The notes: generated by a model from the sequence alone, not told the origin. 64,000 bases of DNA from Pelagibius sp050043265 (GCA_050043265.1 JBHJIR010000040.1:58901-122900); one strand, 5' to 3'. Shown: positions 52,554 to 62,431, numbered from the stretch's first letter. Translations and numbers: made by a program.

Positions 52554-54167
52554 ATGGAAAGCTACGACTACGTCATCGTCGGTGCCGGATCGGCCGGCTG
52601 TGTGCTGGCCGCCCGGCTGAGCGAAAGCGGCCGGCACCGGGTACTGCTGCTGGAAGCAGGGCCGGACGACCGCCGCTTCTGGCTGCAGGTGCCGGTCGGC
52701 TACGGCAAGTCGTTCTACGACCGCCGCGTGAACTGGATGTACATGACCGAGCCGGTGGGCAGCCTGGCCGGACGGCCCAGCTACTGGCCGCGCGGCAAGG
52801 TTCTGGGCGGCTCCAGTTCGATCAACGCCATGGTCTATGTCCGCGGCCAGGCCGAGGACTACGACGACTGGCAGGCGGCCGGCAATCCCGGCTGGGGGTG
52901 GGACGCGGTGCTGCCGCTGTACAAGCGCATGGAAAGCCATGCGTGGGGCGAAAGCGACTTCCACGGCGGTGCCGGGCCGCTGCACATCAAGGCCCCCTCC
53001 AGCGAGCTGCATCCAACCTGCCGGCAGTTCCTGCGCGCCTGCGTGGAAGCCGGATTACCGCTCAACTCCGACTTCAACGGGGCCCAACAGGAAGGCGCCG
53101 GCACCTACCACATCACGGTTAAGGACGGCCTGCGCATGTCGGCGGCGCGCGCCAACCAGTGGCCGGCGCGCCAGCGTGCCCACCTGCACATCGCCCCCCG
53201 CGCCGCGGCGACACGGCATCTGTTCGACGGCAACCGCGCGGTCGGCATCGAGTACAACCGCAACGGCCGCCGCGAAACCGCCGAGGCCAAGGCCGAGGTC
53301 ATCCTGGCCGCCGGGGCGGTGAACTCGCCGAAGCTGCTGCTGCTCTCCGGCATCGGCCCGGCCGCGGATCTCAAGGCGCTGGGTATCGATCCGCTGCTGG
53401 ACAGCCCCGCCGTCGGGCGCCACCTGCAGGACCACCTGGACGTCGGTCTGATCTATCGCGCCACCGTCCCGACCCTGAACAACCAGCTGTATCCCTGGTG
53501 GGGCAAGCTCTGGGCAGGGATGAAATATGTCGCGGCGCGGCGCGGGCCGCTGGCGCTCAGCCTGAATCAGGCCGGCGGCTTTATCCGCAGCCGCCCCGGC
53601 CTCACCCGGCCCAACCTGCAGCTCTACTCCTCGCCGCTGCGCTACCTGAAGGCGCCGCCGGGCACCCGTCCGCTGATGAACCCGGACCCGTTCGCCGCCT
53701 TCAACATGAGCATCTCGCCCTGCCGGCCGACCAGCCGCGGTTTCCTGCGCCTGCGCTCGGCCGACGCCGCGGAAGTGCCGGAGATCCATCCCGGCGACCT
53801 CGACACCGACCATGACATCCAGGAAGTCCTGGAGGGACTGCGCTTCCTGCGCCGTCTCGCCGCAACGCCGGCCCTCAGCCGGCTGATCGCCGAGGAAGTG
53901 CAGCCCTGCCCCGCCGGCGACGACGACGCCAGCCTGCTGGCCTTCGCCCGGGCCCACGGCGTCACCGTGTTCCACCCCGTCGGCAGTTGCCGCATGGGGC
54001 CGGACGGCGCCGCCTGTGTCGTCGATCCCGCCCTGCGGGTGCATGGCATCGCAGGCCTGCGAGTCGCCGACGCCTCGATCTTCCCGGCCCTGCCGTCGGG
54101 CAACACCAACGCGCCGGCCATCATGGTCGGCGAAAAGGCCAGCGACCTGATCCTGAGCGGCGCCTAG
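52554..54167 (+). CDS. GMC family oxidoreductase (choline-dehydrogenase-like)
   Basis: The 537-residue flavoprotein has the N-terminal FAD fold (YVIVGAGSAGCVLAARLSES), the GMC signature GKVLGGSSSINAMVYVRGQ, a second signature GAVNSPKLLLLSGIGP, and the C-terminal active-site His/Asn pair (TVFHPVGSCRMGP and PSGNTNAPAIM). Family members oxidise alcohols such as choline. Being last in a Pot-type transporter operon, it probably oxidises the imported compound; choline or another amino-alcohol is plausible. Its TAG stop overlaps that of the convergent gene at CTAG. Confidence 0.9.
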   Translation: MESYDYVIVGAGSAGCVLAARLSESGRHRVLLLEAGPDDRRFWLQVPVGYGKSFYDRRVNWMYMTEPVGSLAGRPSYWPRGKVLGGSSSINAMVYVRGQAEDYDDWQAAGNPGWGWDAVLPLYKRMESHAWGESDFHGGAGPLHIKAPSSELHPTCRQFLRACVEAGLPLNSDFNGAQQEGAGTYHITVKDGLRMSAARANQWPARQRAHLHIAPRAAATRHLFDGNRAVGIEYNRNGRRETAEAKAEVILAAGAVNSPKLLLLSGIGPAADLKALGIDPLLDSPAVGRHLQDHLDVGLIYRATVPTLNNQLYPWWGKLWAGMKYVAARRGPLALSLNQAGGFIRSRPGLTRPNLQLYSSPLRYLKAPPGTRPLMNPDPFAAFNMSISPCRPTSRGFLRLRSADAAEVPEIHPGDLDTDHDIQEVLEGLRFLRRLAATPALSRLIAEEVQPCPAGDDDASLLAFARAHGVTVFHPVGSCRMGPDGAACVVDPALRVHGIAGLRVADASIFPALPSGNTNAPAIMVGEKASDLILSGA

Positions 54168-55459
54168 AAGCCGAGCGCGTCGCGCCAGCGGTAGAAGGCG
54201 ACCGAAGCGGGCAGGAACCAGGGCCGGCCGGTGTAGAGCGGTCGGGTCGGAAAGGCGATATCGTCGAAGGCCGTGTGCCCCTCGGCGCGGCCGAGGATCT
54301 GCTGTCCCGTCCGCGTGCCGAGGTAGGCCGCCATGGAGACGCCGGAGCCGCAATAACCCGTGGCATAGTGGATGCCGTCGCGGCAGCCCCGATGCGCCAG
54401 GCTGTCGAAGGTATAGGCGACGAAACCCATCCATGAGTGGCTGACCCGCACCGCGGACAGTTCCGGGAAGAGGCGCACCAGATCGCGGCGTAGCAGCATG
54501 GCGCTGTGGCGCGGATCGGTCTCGCCGCTGGTCACCCGTCCGCCGAACAGGATGCGGCTGCGGTCCGGCGACGGCCGGTAGTAGTAGACCACTTTTCGGC
54601 TGTCGCTGACGATGCGGTCGGTGGGCATGACCCGGTCCATCACGTCCTGGGGCAGCGCTTCGGTAGCGATCACGTAGCTGCCGATGGGAATCACCCGCCG
54701 GCGCAGCCAGGGCGTCAGCGAACCGGTGTAGCCGTTGGTGGCGACGACCACTTCGCGGGCACGCAGCTTACCCAGCCCCGTGGGCAGGCTGTGGCCCTGA
54801 CCGTCGCTGTCGATCCCCGTTACCGCGCAGTGGGGTACGACGGTGGCACCGGCGGCCAGCACCCGATCGAGCAGCCCCTTATGAAAGCGACCGGGATCGA
54901 GGCTGGCGTGCTTTTCGTAGACCACGCCGCCGTGGTAGGCGTCGGTGCCGAGTTCGCGGCGCTGTTCGCTGCGCGGCACGACATGGACCGGTACCTCCAG
55001 GCCTTTCGGCTGGTTTGCCGCGGCGCGCGCCAGGCGTTCGTACTGGCGCGGCGAGTGCGCGGCGTGAAAGCGGCCGGGCACCCTGAAGTCGCAGTCGATG
55101 CCTTCTTCGGCGATGAAGTCGCCGATCCAGGCCAGCGACGCCTGGCCTTCCTTCACGATGGCGAAGGCGGCGTCCCGGCCGTAGCGGCCGGACAGGGTGG
55201 CGAAGTCCGGCTTGATCGAGGTGCTGATCTGGCCGCCGTTGCGGGAGCTGCAACCCCAGCCGGCGTCCTCCGCATCCAGGACCACGGTCGACCGGCCGCC
55301 GCGCGCCACCTGCAGGGCGGCGCAGAGACCGGTGTAGCCGGAGCCGATCACCGCCACATCGGCGGTTGCCGGCAGGTCCGGACGGCCCAGATCGGGCCGC
55401 GGAGAACGCTCCCACCAATAGGGCACGGCAGTGAAATCGGGGGTAAAGAGGTCTGTCAT
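54164..55459 (-). CDS. FAD-dependent amine/amino-acid oxidase, DAO family (OrdL/PuuB-like)
   Basis: The 431-residue enzyme starts (MTDLFTPDF) with a Trp-rich segment VPYWWERSPRP and a dinucleotide fold (VAVIGSGYTGLCAALQVARG), with GWGCSSRNGGQISTSIKP, which is the gamma-glutamylputrescine-oxidase-like motif. RILFGGRVTSGETDPRHS and the late ATGYCGSGVSMAAYLGT are FAD and substrate regions. It likely oxidises an amine to an aldehyde, imine or hydrogen peroxide. It is 128 bases after the dipeptide-type ATPase gene on the same strand and may belong to that operon. Confidence 0.88.
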   Translation of the reverse strand: MTDLFTPDFTAVPYWWERSPRPDLGRPDLPATADVAVIGSGYTGLCAALQVARGGRSTVVLDAEDAGWGCSSRNGGQISTSIKPDFATLSGRYGRDAAFAIVKEGQASLAWIGDFIAEEGIDCDFRVPGRFHAAHSPRQYERLARAAANQPKGLEVPVHVVPRSEQRRELGTDAYHGGVVYEKHASLDPGRFHKGLLDRVLAAGATVVPHCAVTGIDSDGQGHSLPTGLGKLRAREVVVATNGYTGSLTPWLRRRVIPIGSYVIATEALPQDVMDRVMPTDRIVSDSRKVVYYYRPSPDRSRILFGGRVTSGETDPRHSAMLLRRDLVRLFPELSAVRVSHSWMGFVAYTFDSLAHRGCRDGIHYATGYCGSGVSMAAYLGTRTGQQILGRAEGHTAFDDIAFPTRPLYTGRPWFLPASVAFYRWRDALGF

Positions 55460-55587
55460 CGTCGCCAGTAAATCCGAACGCCATCGCGCGGCCAAGCCCA
55501 CAGTTTTGGCAGGGCCGACCCATCAGGGTAAGAGCCATTCCCGCCAATTTCCCAGGCCATCACGCGACCACCGTCAACCGCTGGGAA

Positions 55588-57354
55588 CTACACGGCAGCC
55601 AGGTGGCCCCCGCCATAGTCGTTCAAGCGCACGTAGTCGGGCGCGAAATCGAGCATCCGGACGGGGCTCGGCACCTCGCCGGTCAACAGCCGGCGGTCGT
55701 CGCGCCGGCGCGCCGGGTCGGCGATGGGCACCGCCGCCAGCAGCCGTTTGGTATAGTCGTGACGCGGGTTCTCGAAGACCGCTGCGCGCGGCCCCAGTTC
55801 GACGAGCTGGCCCAGGTACATGACGGCGACCCGGTGGCTGACCTGCTCGACCACCGACATGTCGTGGGAGATGAACAGGAACGAGAGCCCGAGATCGTCC
55901 TGCAACTCCTGCAGCAGGTCCAGCACCTGGGCCTGCACCGAGACGTCGAGGGCCGAGACGCTCTCGTCGGCGACGATGACCTTGGGATTGAGGGTCAGCG
56001 CGCGGGCGATGCAGATACGCTGGCGCTGGCCGCCGGAAAACTCGTGGGGATGGCGGCGCATGGCATCGGGGGCAAGCCCGACCCGGCGAAACAGTTCGGC
56101 GACGCGGTCCTCCAGATCCTGCCCCTTGGCCAGCCTGTGGATGACCAGCGGCTCGGCGACCAGCCGGCCGACGGTCATGCGCGGGTCCAGCGAGGCGAAG
56201 GGATCCTGGAAGATCATCTGGATGTCGCGGCGTACCGGCGCCATCTGTGGTGCCGAGAGGCCGGCGATGTTGCGCCCGGCAATATCGATCTCGCCTTCCC
56301 AGGGTACCAGGTTCAGCAGCGCCTTGCCGGTAGTCGACTTGCCGCAGCCGGACTCGCCGACCAGCGCCAGGGTCTCGCCCGCCGCTATGTCGAAGGAAAT
56401 GCGCTCCACCGCGTGAACCCGGCGCTGCGGGCGCTGCAGCAGGCCACCGACGATGTCGAAGCGCACGGTGAGGTCACGCACCCTGACGACCGGCTCCGGT
56501 AATGCCTTGCGGTCCAGCTTGGCGCGCAGCGGCCGGTCACGCCCGGCCATGCTGCCCAGCTTCGGTACCGCCGCCAGCAGTTTTAGGGTGTAGGCGTCCT
56601 GGGGCGCCGCGAAGAGGCTGCGGGCGTCGTTCGCTTCGACGACGCGGCCCTGGTTCATCACCACGACCCGGTCGGCCATCTCGGCGACCACCCCCATGTC
56701 ATGGGTAATCAGCAGGATCGCCGTGCCGAATTCCTTCTGCAGGTCCTCCATCAGCGCCAGGATCTGCGCCTGGATGGTGACGTCCAGCGCCGTGGTCGGC
56801 TCGTCGGCGATCAGCACCTTGGGATTGCCGCACAATGCCATGGCGATCATCACCCGCTGGCGCATGCCGCCGGACAGTTCGTGCGGGTACTGGCGGAATC
56901 GGCGGCCCGGATCGGAAATGCGCACCGCCCCCAGGATATCCACCGCCTCCTGCCGCGCCGCCGTGGCGGAAAGGTCGCGGTGGGCCCGCAGCGCCTCAAC
57001 CAGCTGCGCGCCAATGGACATCACCGGGTTCAGCGAGGTCATCGGTTCCTGGAAGATCATGGCGATCTCACCACCACGCACCTTCAGCATCTCGCGCTCC
57101 GGCAGGGCGAGGAGGTTCCTGTCGCCCAGCCAGGCCTCGCCGGCGGTGACGGCCGCCCCCTCCGGCAACAGGCCCATGAGCGACAGCGCGGTGATCGACT
57201 TGCCCGAACCGGATTCACCGGCGATACACAGCGTCTCGCCCTCGTAGAGGTCGAAGCCCACCCGGTCGAGCACCGCACGCGTGCCGCCTTCGCCAGAGAC
57301 GACGGTGACCAGATCGCGCACCGACAGCACTTTGCGCGCGGCGTCCTGGCTCAT
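55588..57354 (-). CDS. Fused double ABC ATPase, dipeptide/oligopeptide type (DppD-DppF)
   Basis: The 588-residue protein joins two ATPase domains. The first (about 10-265) has Walker A GESGSGKS, signature LSGGMRQRVMIAMAL and Walker B VLIADEPTTALD. The second (about 300-560) has GESGCGKST, FSGGQRQRICIARAL and VIVADESVSALD. In the second Walker B the usual Glu-Pro pair reads ESV, a change seen in other fused members. The ATG of MSQDAARK begins the first domain. It powers the importer whose binding protein and permeases are upstream; the amidase gene lies between. Confidence 0.92.
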   Translation of the reverse strand: MSQDAARKVLSVRDLVTVVSGEGGTRAVLDRVGFDLYEGETLCIAGESGSGKSITALSLMGLLPEGAAVTAGEAWLGDRNLLALPEREMLKVRGGEIAMIFQEPMTSLNPVMSIGAQLVEALRAHRDLSATAARQEAVDILGAVRISDPGRRFRQYPHELSGGMRQRVMIAMALCGNPKVLIADEPTTALDVTIQAQILALMEDLQKEFGTAILLITHDMGVVAEMADRVVVMNQGRVVEANDARSLFAAPQDAYTLKLLAAVPKLGSMAGRDRPLRAKLDRKALPEPVVRVRDLTVRFDIVGGLLQRPQRRVHAVERISFDIAAGETLALVGESGCGKSTTGKALLNLVPWEGEIDIAGRNIAGLSAPQMAPVRRDIQMIFQDPFASLDPRMTVGRLVAEPLVIHRLAKGQDLEDRVAELFRRVGLAPDAMRRHPHEFSGGQRQRICIARALTLNPKVIVADESVSALDVSVQAQVLDLLQELQDDLGLSFLFISHDMSVVEQVSHRVAVMYLGQLVELGPRAAVFENPRHDYTKRLLAAVPIADPARRRDDRRLLTGEVPSPVRMLDFAPDYVRLNDYGGGHLAAV

Positions 57355-57370
57355 TGAGCGGTCCTGGGCA

Positions 57371-58315
57371 TCAGTCGAGCACGATGCGCGGGAAGTAGAA
57401 CGAAACGATCCAGTTCGGCTGGTCGACGATCTCGCTGATACGCAGGTCGCCGCAGGCCGAGCACAGCATGTAGGCATCGACCGGCACCATGCCGTGGCGC
57501 GCCGCCAGCAGGTCGACCATCTGGGCAACCGCCGCCTGCGCCCCCTCGAAGAGGTCGCTGCCGATGCCGGTGGTCACTTCGTAGCCCTTGGCGTCCAGGT
57601 GACGGGTCACCGGGCCCGGCGTGGTGAAGCGCGGCATCTGCAGGTTGGCGCCTTTCACCAGATCGAGGGTCAGCACCACGTTCATCGGGCTTTCGATAGC
57701 GGTGCCACAGACCTCGCCGTCGCCCTGGGCGGCGTGGGTATCGCCGATGGAAAACAACGCGCCGGCCACTTCGACCGGCAGGTAGAGCTCGGTCCCCGCC
57801 GCCAGATCGCGGATGTCCATGTTGCCACCGACGCGCCGGGGCGGCACCACCGAGTGCAGCCCGGGTTCGGCCGGCGCCAGGCCGATGGTCCCGGCGAAGG
57901 GCTTCAGCGGCACCTTGCCGCCGGGTCCGAACAGTGCCGGGGTCAGGCCCGCGGCATCGTATTTCCAAATGTGGAGGGCCGGATCGGTGAACTGGTCGGC
58001 CAGCAGGCCGAAACCGGGAATGTTCGCCGTCCAGCCGAAGCCGGAGGGCTTGAATTCATGAAGCGTCACCTTCACCGCGTCGCCCGGCTCGGCACCCTCC
58101 AGGAAGACCGGTCCCGTCACCGGGTTTACCTTGCCGAAGTCGAGCTTGCTCACATCGGCAAGGGTCGAATCCCTGGTGAGCTGGCCGCCGGAGGCGTCCA
58201 AACACTCGAACTCGATGGTCGTTCCCGGAGCGACGGTCAAAACGGGTGGGATCGACCGATCCCACCCGAGATGATGGTGCGCGCCATGAATGGTGTGGTC
58301 ATGGGCTTTGCACAT
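57371..58315 (-). CDS. Acetamidase/formamidase family protein (FmdA-like)
   Basis: The 314-residue enzyme belongs to the FmdA/AmdA family. It shows HHHLGWDRSIPPVL near the start, PGDAVKVTLHEFKPSGFGWT, IGDTHAAQGDGEVCGTAIE (conserved His/Glu site) and the C-terminal CSACGDLRISEIVDQPNW. Members release ammonia from formamide, acetamide or related amides. The start ATG of MCKAHDHT removes an unlikely N-terminal extension. It stands between the binding-protein gene and the ATPase gene in an operon that starts with amide-sensing regulators, which fits amide import followed by hydrolysis. Confidence 0.92.
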   Translation of the reverse strand: MCKAHDHTIHGAHHHLGWDRSIPPVLTVAPGTTIEFECLDASGGQLTRDSTLADVSKLDFGKVNPVTGPVFLEGAEPGDAVKVTLHEFKPSGFGWTANIPGFGLLADQFTDPALHIWKYDAAGLTPALFGPGGKVPLKPFAGTIGLAPAEPGLHSVVPPRRVGGNMDIRDLAAGTELYLPVEVAGALFSIGDTHAAQGDGEVCGTAIESPMNVVLTLDLVKGANLQMPRFTTPGPVTRHLDAKGYEVTTGIGSDLFEGAQAAVAQMVDLLAARHGMVPVDAYMLCSACGDLRISEIVDQPNWIVSFYFPRIVLD

Positions 58316-58334
58316 GCTTGCTTCGTTTCCTTTT

Positions 58335-59957
58335 TTACTGGGCGTCCTTGGCGTAGACGTAATCATAGTGCACCGGGATGTGCACCGGATCGACGAAGAT
58401 GCCGTCCGGGCCGTCCAGCCGGGCGGAGCGGATGGTGAAGCGCTGCTCGTTGAAGACCGGCACCCAGGGGGCTTCGTCCTGAATCTCGGTGAAGATCTTC
58501 TTCCATTCCGCGATGCGTGCCTCGGCCTGGGAGGGGGCGGCCATGGAATCGGCCTTCACAGCGCGGGCATCCAGATCCTCGTTGCAGTACCACGACCAGT
58601 TCCAGCCGCCCGGCACCGCGCCGCCACAGCCCAGGATCGGGCCATAGAAGTTGGAGGGATCGGGGAAGTCGGCAATCCAGGCCATGCCGCCCGACCAGAT
58701 CATCGGCGCCTGGTCCTCCTCGCCGCCGGCGGCGATGACGTTGGCCTGAGCCAGCGACTTGATCTCCGCCTTGATGCCGATCCCGGCCAGGTCCTGCTGG
58801 ATCGCCTGGGCGATGCGCGGCTGTGGATCGGTGTTGGCAACGAACAGTTCGGTCTCGAAGCCGTCGGCGAAGCCCGCCTCGGCCAGCAGCGCCTTGGCTT
58901 TCTCCGGATCGTAGGAGAAACCCTTGTAGTCCTTGTCGTAGCCCGGCATCAGCGGCGGCAGCGGCTGGTTGGCCGGTACTGCGCGCCCGTTGATGATGCG
59001 CACAATGCGATCCTTGTTGATCGCCATGTTCACCGCCTGGCGCACCTTCAGGTTATCGAAGGGCTTCATCTTCACGTTCAGGGTGATATAGCCGGTGTGC
59101 AGCTGGCTGCCTTCGACGATCAGGTCCTTGAACTTGGGATCATTCTTGGTCTCCAGGAATTTCGCCGGCGGAATACCGTCGCCGGCAATGTCGACCTCGC
59201 CGCGCTCCAGGCGCAGCAGGGCGACGATCGGCTCCTGCCCGACCTCAAAGACGATCTGGTCGAGGCGCGGCAAGCCAGCCTGGTAATAGTCCGGATTACG
59301 CTCGAAGACCAGACGCTGGCCCAAGGTCCATTCGGTCAACTTGAAGGCGCCGGTGCCGACCGGATGCTTGCCGAAGTCGGCGCCGTACTTCTCGGCCTCC
59401 TCTGAGGGCACGACGGAAGCGAAGTTCAGCGCCATGACGTGCAGGAAGGTGGCGTCGGGACGGGACAGCACGATCTTCACGGTGGAGTCGTCGACCACCT
59501 GAACGCCTTCCAGGTCCTGGGCATCGCCCGCCGAGGCCGCATCGAAGCCCTCGATGGCCGCGAAGAAGCCCGCACCCGGGCTCTGGGTCGCCGGGTTTAC
59601 CACCCGCTCCAGCGAGTACTTCACGTCCTTGGCCGTCATCGTGCGGCCATTGTGGAACGTCACCCCCGGCCGCAGCTTGAAGGTATAGGTCAGGCCGTCG
59701 TCCGAGATCGTGTAGCTTTCGGCCAGATCGGGGACCAGTTCAGTGGTGCCCGGCTTGTAGTCCATCAGCGCATCGAACAGGCTCTTGATCATCGACCAAT
59801 TCTGCCAGTCATAACCGATGGCCGGATCCAGCGTCGACACGTCGTCCTTGTAGGTGACGGTCATCGAACCGCCCTGCTTCACCTGAGCCATCGCCGGCAT
59901 CATTGCCGGGCCCGACAGCAGGAGCGCAGCCGCCCCCGCGAGCAACCATTTCTTCAT
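58335..59957 (-). CDS. Periplasmic binding protein, peptide/opine/nickel family (SBP_bac_5)
   Basis: The 540-residue protein has a signal peptide (LAGAAALLLSGPAMMPAMA, cleavage near residue 25) and the family signature at the start of the mature protein (TLDPAIGYDWQNWSMIKSLF), with YTFKLRPGVTFHNGRTMTAK and VNMAINKDRIVRIINGR further on. It delivers ligand to the permeases encoded upstream. Given the amidase gene next to it, the ligand may be an amide rather than a peptide. Confidence 0.92.
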   Translation of the reverse strand: MKKWLLAGAAALLLSGPAMMPAMAQVKQGGSMTVTYKDDVSTLDPAIGYDWQNWSMIKSLFDALMDYKPGTTELVPDLAESYTISDDGLTYTFKLRPGVTFHNGRTMTAKDVKYSLERVVNPATQSPGAGFFAAIEGFDAASAGDAQDLEGVQVVDDSTVKIVLSRPDATFLHVMALNFASVVPSEEAEKYGADFGKHPVGTGAFKLTEWTLGQRLVFERNPDYYQAGLPRLDQIVFEVGQEPIVALLRLERGEVDIAGDGIPPAKFLETKNDPKFKDLIVEGSQLHTGYITLNVKMKPFDNLKVRQAVNMAINKDRIVRIINGRAVPANQPLPPLMPGYDKDYKGFSYDPEKAKALLAEAGFADGFETELFVANTDPQPRIAQAIQQDLAGIGIKAEIKSLAQANVIAAGGEEDQAPMIWSGGMAWIADFPDPSNFYGPILGCGGAVPGGWNWSWYCNEDLDARAVKADSMAAPSQAEARIAEWKKIFTEIQDEAPWVPVFNEQRFTIRSARLDGPDGIFVDPVHIPVHYDYVYAKDAQ

Positions 59958-60018
59958 TTTGATTCTCCCTGTTCTGGAATGTACCGAACGCTCAACGGCG
60001 TTCCTCCCCGTGTTTGAC

Positions 60019-60939
60019 TCATCTCAGTTTGATTCTGGGATCGATAAAGAGGGCCAGGACGTCGGCAACGAGGTTGCCGAGCACAATGGCCCAGGCCGCC
60101 ACCAGGGTGACGCCCATGATGATGGGAATATCGACACGCTGGATCGCCTGCCAGGCGAGCTGGCCGATCCCCGGCCAGCCGAACACCGATTCCACCACCA
60201 CGATGCCGCTCATCAGGATACCGATGTCGATGCCCACCATGGCGACGACCGGCAGCAGCGCGTTGGGCACCGCATGGCGCAGGATGACCCGCGCCTTGCT
60301 GAGGCCTTTGGCCCGTGCGGTGCGTACGAAATCCTGCTGCAGCACGTCCAGCATCGCCGAGCGCATCATGCGCGCGTACCAGCCGGCCCCGAGGAAGCCG
60401 AGGGTGAGGGCCGGCAGCACCAGATGCTGCGGCGTGCCGTAGCCGCTCAAAGGGAACCAGCCGAGTCGGTAGGCGAAGACGTAAATCAACAGGATGCCGA
60501 CGACGAACTGCGGCGCCGATACGCCGACGAAGGACAGCACCATCAGGCTCTGGTCCAGCTTCGTGCGCCGGCGCACCGCGGCAACGACGCCGATGGTCAG
60601 GCCGATCACGAGTTCGGCGGCGATGCCCGCCGCCATCAGCAGCAGGCTGGGCGGCAGGCGCGAGGCAATCAGCGTGTTCACCTCGGTCTTTTGGATGTAG
60701 GAGCGGCCGAGATCGCCCTGCAGCAGGCCGCCGAGGTAGCGCAGGTAGCGTTCGTAGAACGGCAGATTGAGGCCCAGCTGCTCGCGGATGCTCTCCACCG
60801 TCGCCGCCGTCGCGCTGCGCCCGGCGATCTGGCGCGCCGGGTCGGCCGGCAGCAGGTAGAGCAGCACGAAGGTCACCAGGCTGATGCCGAGCAGGATGAG
60901 GGCCGCGCCCAACAGGCGGCGGATCAGGTAAGCCGCCAT
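60019..60939 (-). CDS. ABC transporter permease, DppB-like
   Basis: The 306-residue protein starts MAAYLIRRLLGAALILLGIS, the typical DppB N terminus, and has about six membrane segments with the docking loop FVRTARAKGLSKARVILRHA near residue 200, then the terminal FGWPGIGQLAWQAIQRVDIP. The ATG overlaps the TGA of the DppC-like gene (TGATG). The binding-protein gene follows after 61 bases. Confidence 0.92.
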   Translation of the reverse strand: MAAYLIRRLLGAALILLGISLVTFVLLYLLPADPARQIAGRSATAATVESIREQLGLNLPFYERYLRYLGGLLQGDLGRSYIQKTEVNTLIASRLPPSLLLMAAGIAAELVIGLTIGVVAAVRRRTKLDQSLMVLSFVGVSAPQFVVGILLIYVFAYRLGWFPLSGYGTPQHLVLPALTLGFLGAGWYARMMRSAMLDVLQQDFVRTARAKGLSKARVILRHAVPNALLPVVAMVGIDIGILMSGIVVVESVFGWPGIGQLAWQAIQRVDIPIIMGVTLVAAWAIVLGNLVADVLALFIDPRIKLR

Positions 60940-61787
60940 CAGCCCTGCCCCTTCTGCTTGGGATCGAGGATGTCGCGCAGGGCGTCGCCCACCACGTTGA
61001 ACGACAGCGCCAGCATCAGGATCGCCGCACCGGGGATGAACACCATCCAGGGCGCCGACGTGAAATAGGTCTGGTTCTCGAAGATGATGTTGCCCCAGCT
61101 GGGCGTCGGCGGCTGCACACCGATGCCGAGGAAGCTGAGGGTGGCCTCCAGCAGCACCGTGGTGGCGATGCCCAGCGTCGCCCAGACCACCATGGTGGAA
61201 ACCAGATGCGGGGCGATGTGCTGCACGAGAATGCGCAGGCGCGAGGCGCCGAGGCTGCGCTCGGCCTCGATGAAGTCGCGCTCGGACAGGGAAATGGTCT
61301 CGGTGTAGATGACGCGAGCGACCTGCACCCAGTTCACCATGGCAATGACCAGCGCGACGATCCACAGGCTGGGCGTGAAGATCGCCGCCAGCACGATGGC
61401 CAGCAGCAGCGCCGGGAAGGCCATCATCAGGTCGGTGAAGCGCATAAGAACGGTACCGACGAAGCCGCGCAGGAAGCCGGCGGTGATGCCGATGGTGGCA
61501 CCGATCAGCACGGCGACGCCGTTGGCGACGACACCGATGACCAGCGAGGTACGCGCGCCGTAGACGAGGCGGGAGAAAAGGTCTCGGCCCAGCAGATCGG
61601 TGCCCAGCAGGAAAGTGCCGCCGGGCGGCAGAGGCGCGCCTTCCAGCGTCAGGCCGTCGAAAATCTGGTCGTCGGGCGTATAGGGCGTGATCAACGGTGC
61701 CAGCAGCGCCATCGCCACGATTACCGCGATGACTGCCAGCCCGAAGACCGCGAGCTTACGCCGCAGCAGTTCCCGCAGGACCCTCAT
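60939..61787 (-). CDS. ABC transporter permease, DppC-like
   Basis: The 282-residue protein begins MRVLRELLRRKLAVFGLAVI, has the family periplasmic loop FLLGTDLLGRDLFSRLVYGA, and a docking loop FIEAERSLGASRLRILVQHI near residue 180. The start was set at the ATG that overlaps the AmiR-like stop by four bases (ATGA); the longer frame upstream is antisense or out-of-frame sequence of the regulator gene. Permease order C-B before the binding-protein gene is reversed from the usual dpp layout. Confidence 0.92.
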   Translation of the reverse strand: MRVLRELLRRKLAVFGLAVIAVIVAMALLAPLITPYTPDDQIFDGLTLEGAPLPPGGTFLLGTDLLGRDLFSRLVYGARTSLVIGVVANGVAVLIGATIGITAGFLRGFVGTVLMRFTDLMMAFPALLLAIVLAAIFTPSLWIVALVIAMVNWVQVARVIYTETISLSERDFIEAERSLGASRLRILVQHIAPHLVSTMVVWATLGIATTVLLEATLSFLGIGVQPPTPSWGNIIFENQTYFTSAPWMVFIPGAAILMLALSFNVVGDALRDILDPKQKGQG

Positions 61788-62431
61788 AGGCTGCTGAGGC
61801 CGCCGCCTTGATGGCGCCGATGCCCGCGCCGGGGCAGCAGCGCGCGCAGCACCACCTCGTCGGCATTGGCGCAGAAGGCCTCGACGCTGACCCGCCGTTC
61901 CATGGCGGCGCTGCGCAGGCAGGCGAAAGCCGCGTCCTCGTCCAGTTCGCCAAGGCGCATGACGATGAGCACCGCGCGCACCACCTCCGGACGCAGCCGC
62001 AGGCGCGACGTCAGGTCGTCGATGCGTGCCTGCTGCCGCCGGGTCTGCGCGAAGCTGTGGCTGGCCAGTACCAGCGCGCTGTAGACGCCGGTCGACTGCA
62101 CGGGTTTGACGAGGTGGGAGGAGATACCCTGGGCCAGCACCCATTCCAGGCGGCCCGGTGCCTCGGATCGCATGAGAGCGATCAGGGGGACCGGCGGGTG
62201 GCCGGCCGGCCAGGGGAACAGGCCATCGTAACCGCTGTCGCCGTCGAAAAAGACGGCCTTCACGTCGGGGGCGAGGACTTCCAGCTTGGGCCAGGCAAAT
62301 TCCGCGGTCACGCCGAAGCGTTCCAACTGGCGGGCCAACTTCTGGATTGCCGCGTCGTCGCGGTGCAGGACCGCCACGCGCCAGCCCCTGAAATTGGGGG
62401 TCGGGAAGCCCGTGGGGCGGCCACCGGTCAT
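61784..62431 (-). CDS. amiR: ANTAR-domain RNA-binding antiterminator, AmiR-like
   Basis: The 215-residue protein has an N-terminal receiver-like domain (about 15-125) that lacks the full phosphorylation set: GWRVAVLHRD begins it, and VKAVFFDGDSGYDG stands where a phospho-acceptor would be. A coiled-coil link (SHSFAQTRRQQARIDDLTSR) leads to a C-terminal ANTAR three-helix domain (about 155-200: RAVLIVMRLGELDEDAAFAC). In Pseudomonas AmiR binds RNA hairpins and prevents termination in the leader; AmiC holds it inactive until amide binds. The gene overlaps its neighbours by four bases on both sides. Confidence 0.9.
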   Translation of the reverse strand: MTGGRPTGFPTPNFRGWRVAVLHRDDAAIQKLARQLERFGVTAEFAWPKLEVLAPDVKAVFFDGDSGYDGLFPWPAGHPPVPLIALMRSEAPGRLEWVLAQGISSHLVKPVQSTGVYSALVLASHSFAQTRRQQARIDDLTSRLRLRPEVVRAVLIVMRLGELDEDAAFACLRSAAMERRVSVEAFCANADEVVLRALLPRRGHRRHQGGGLSSL

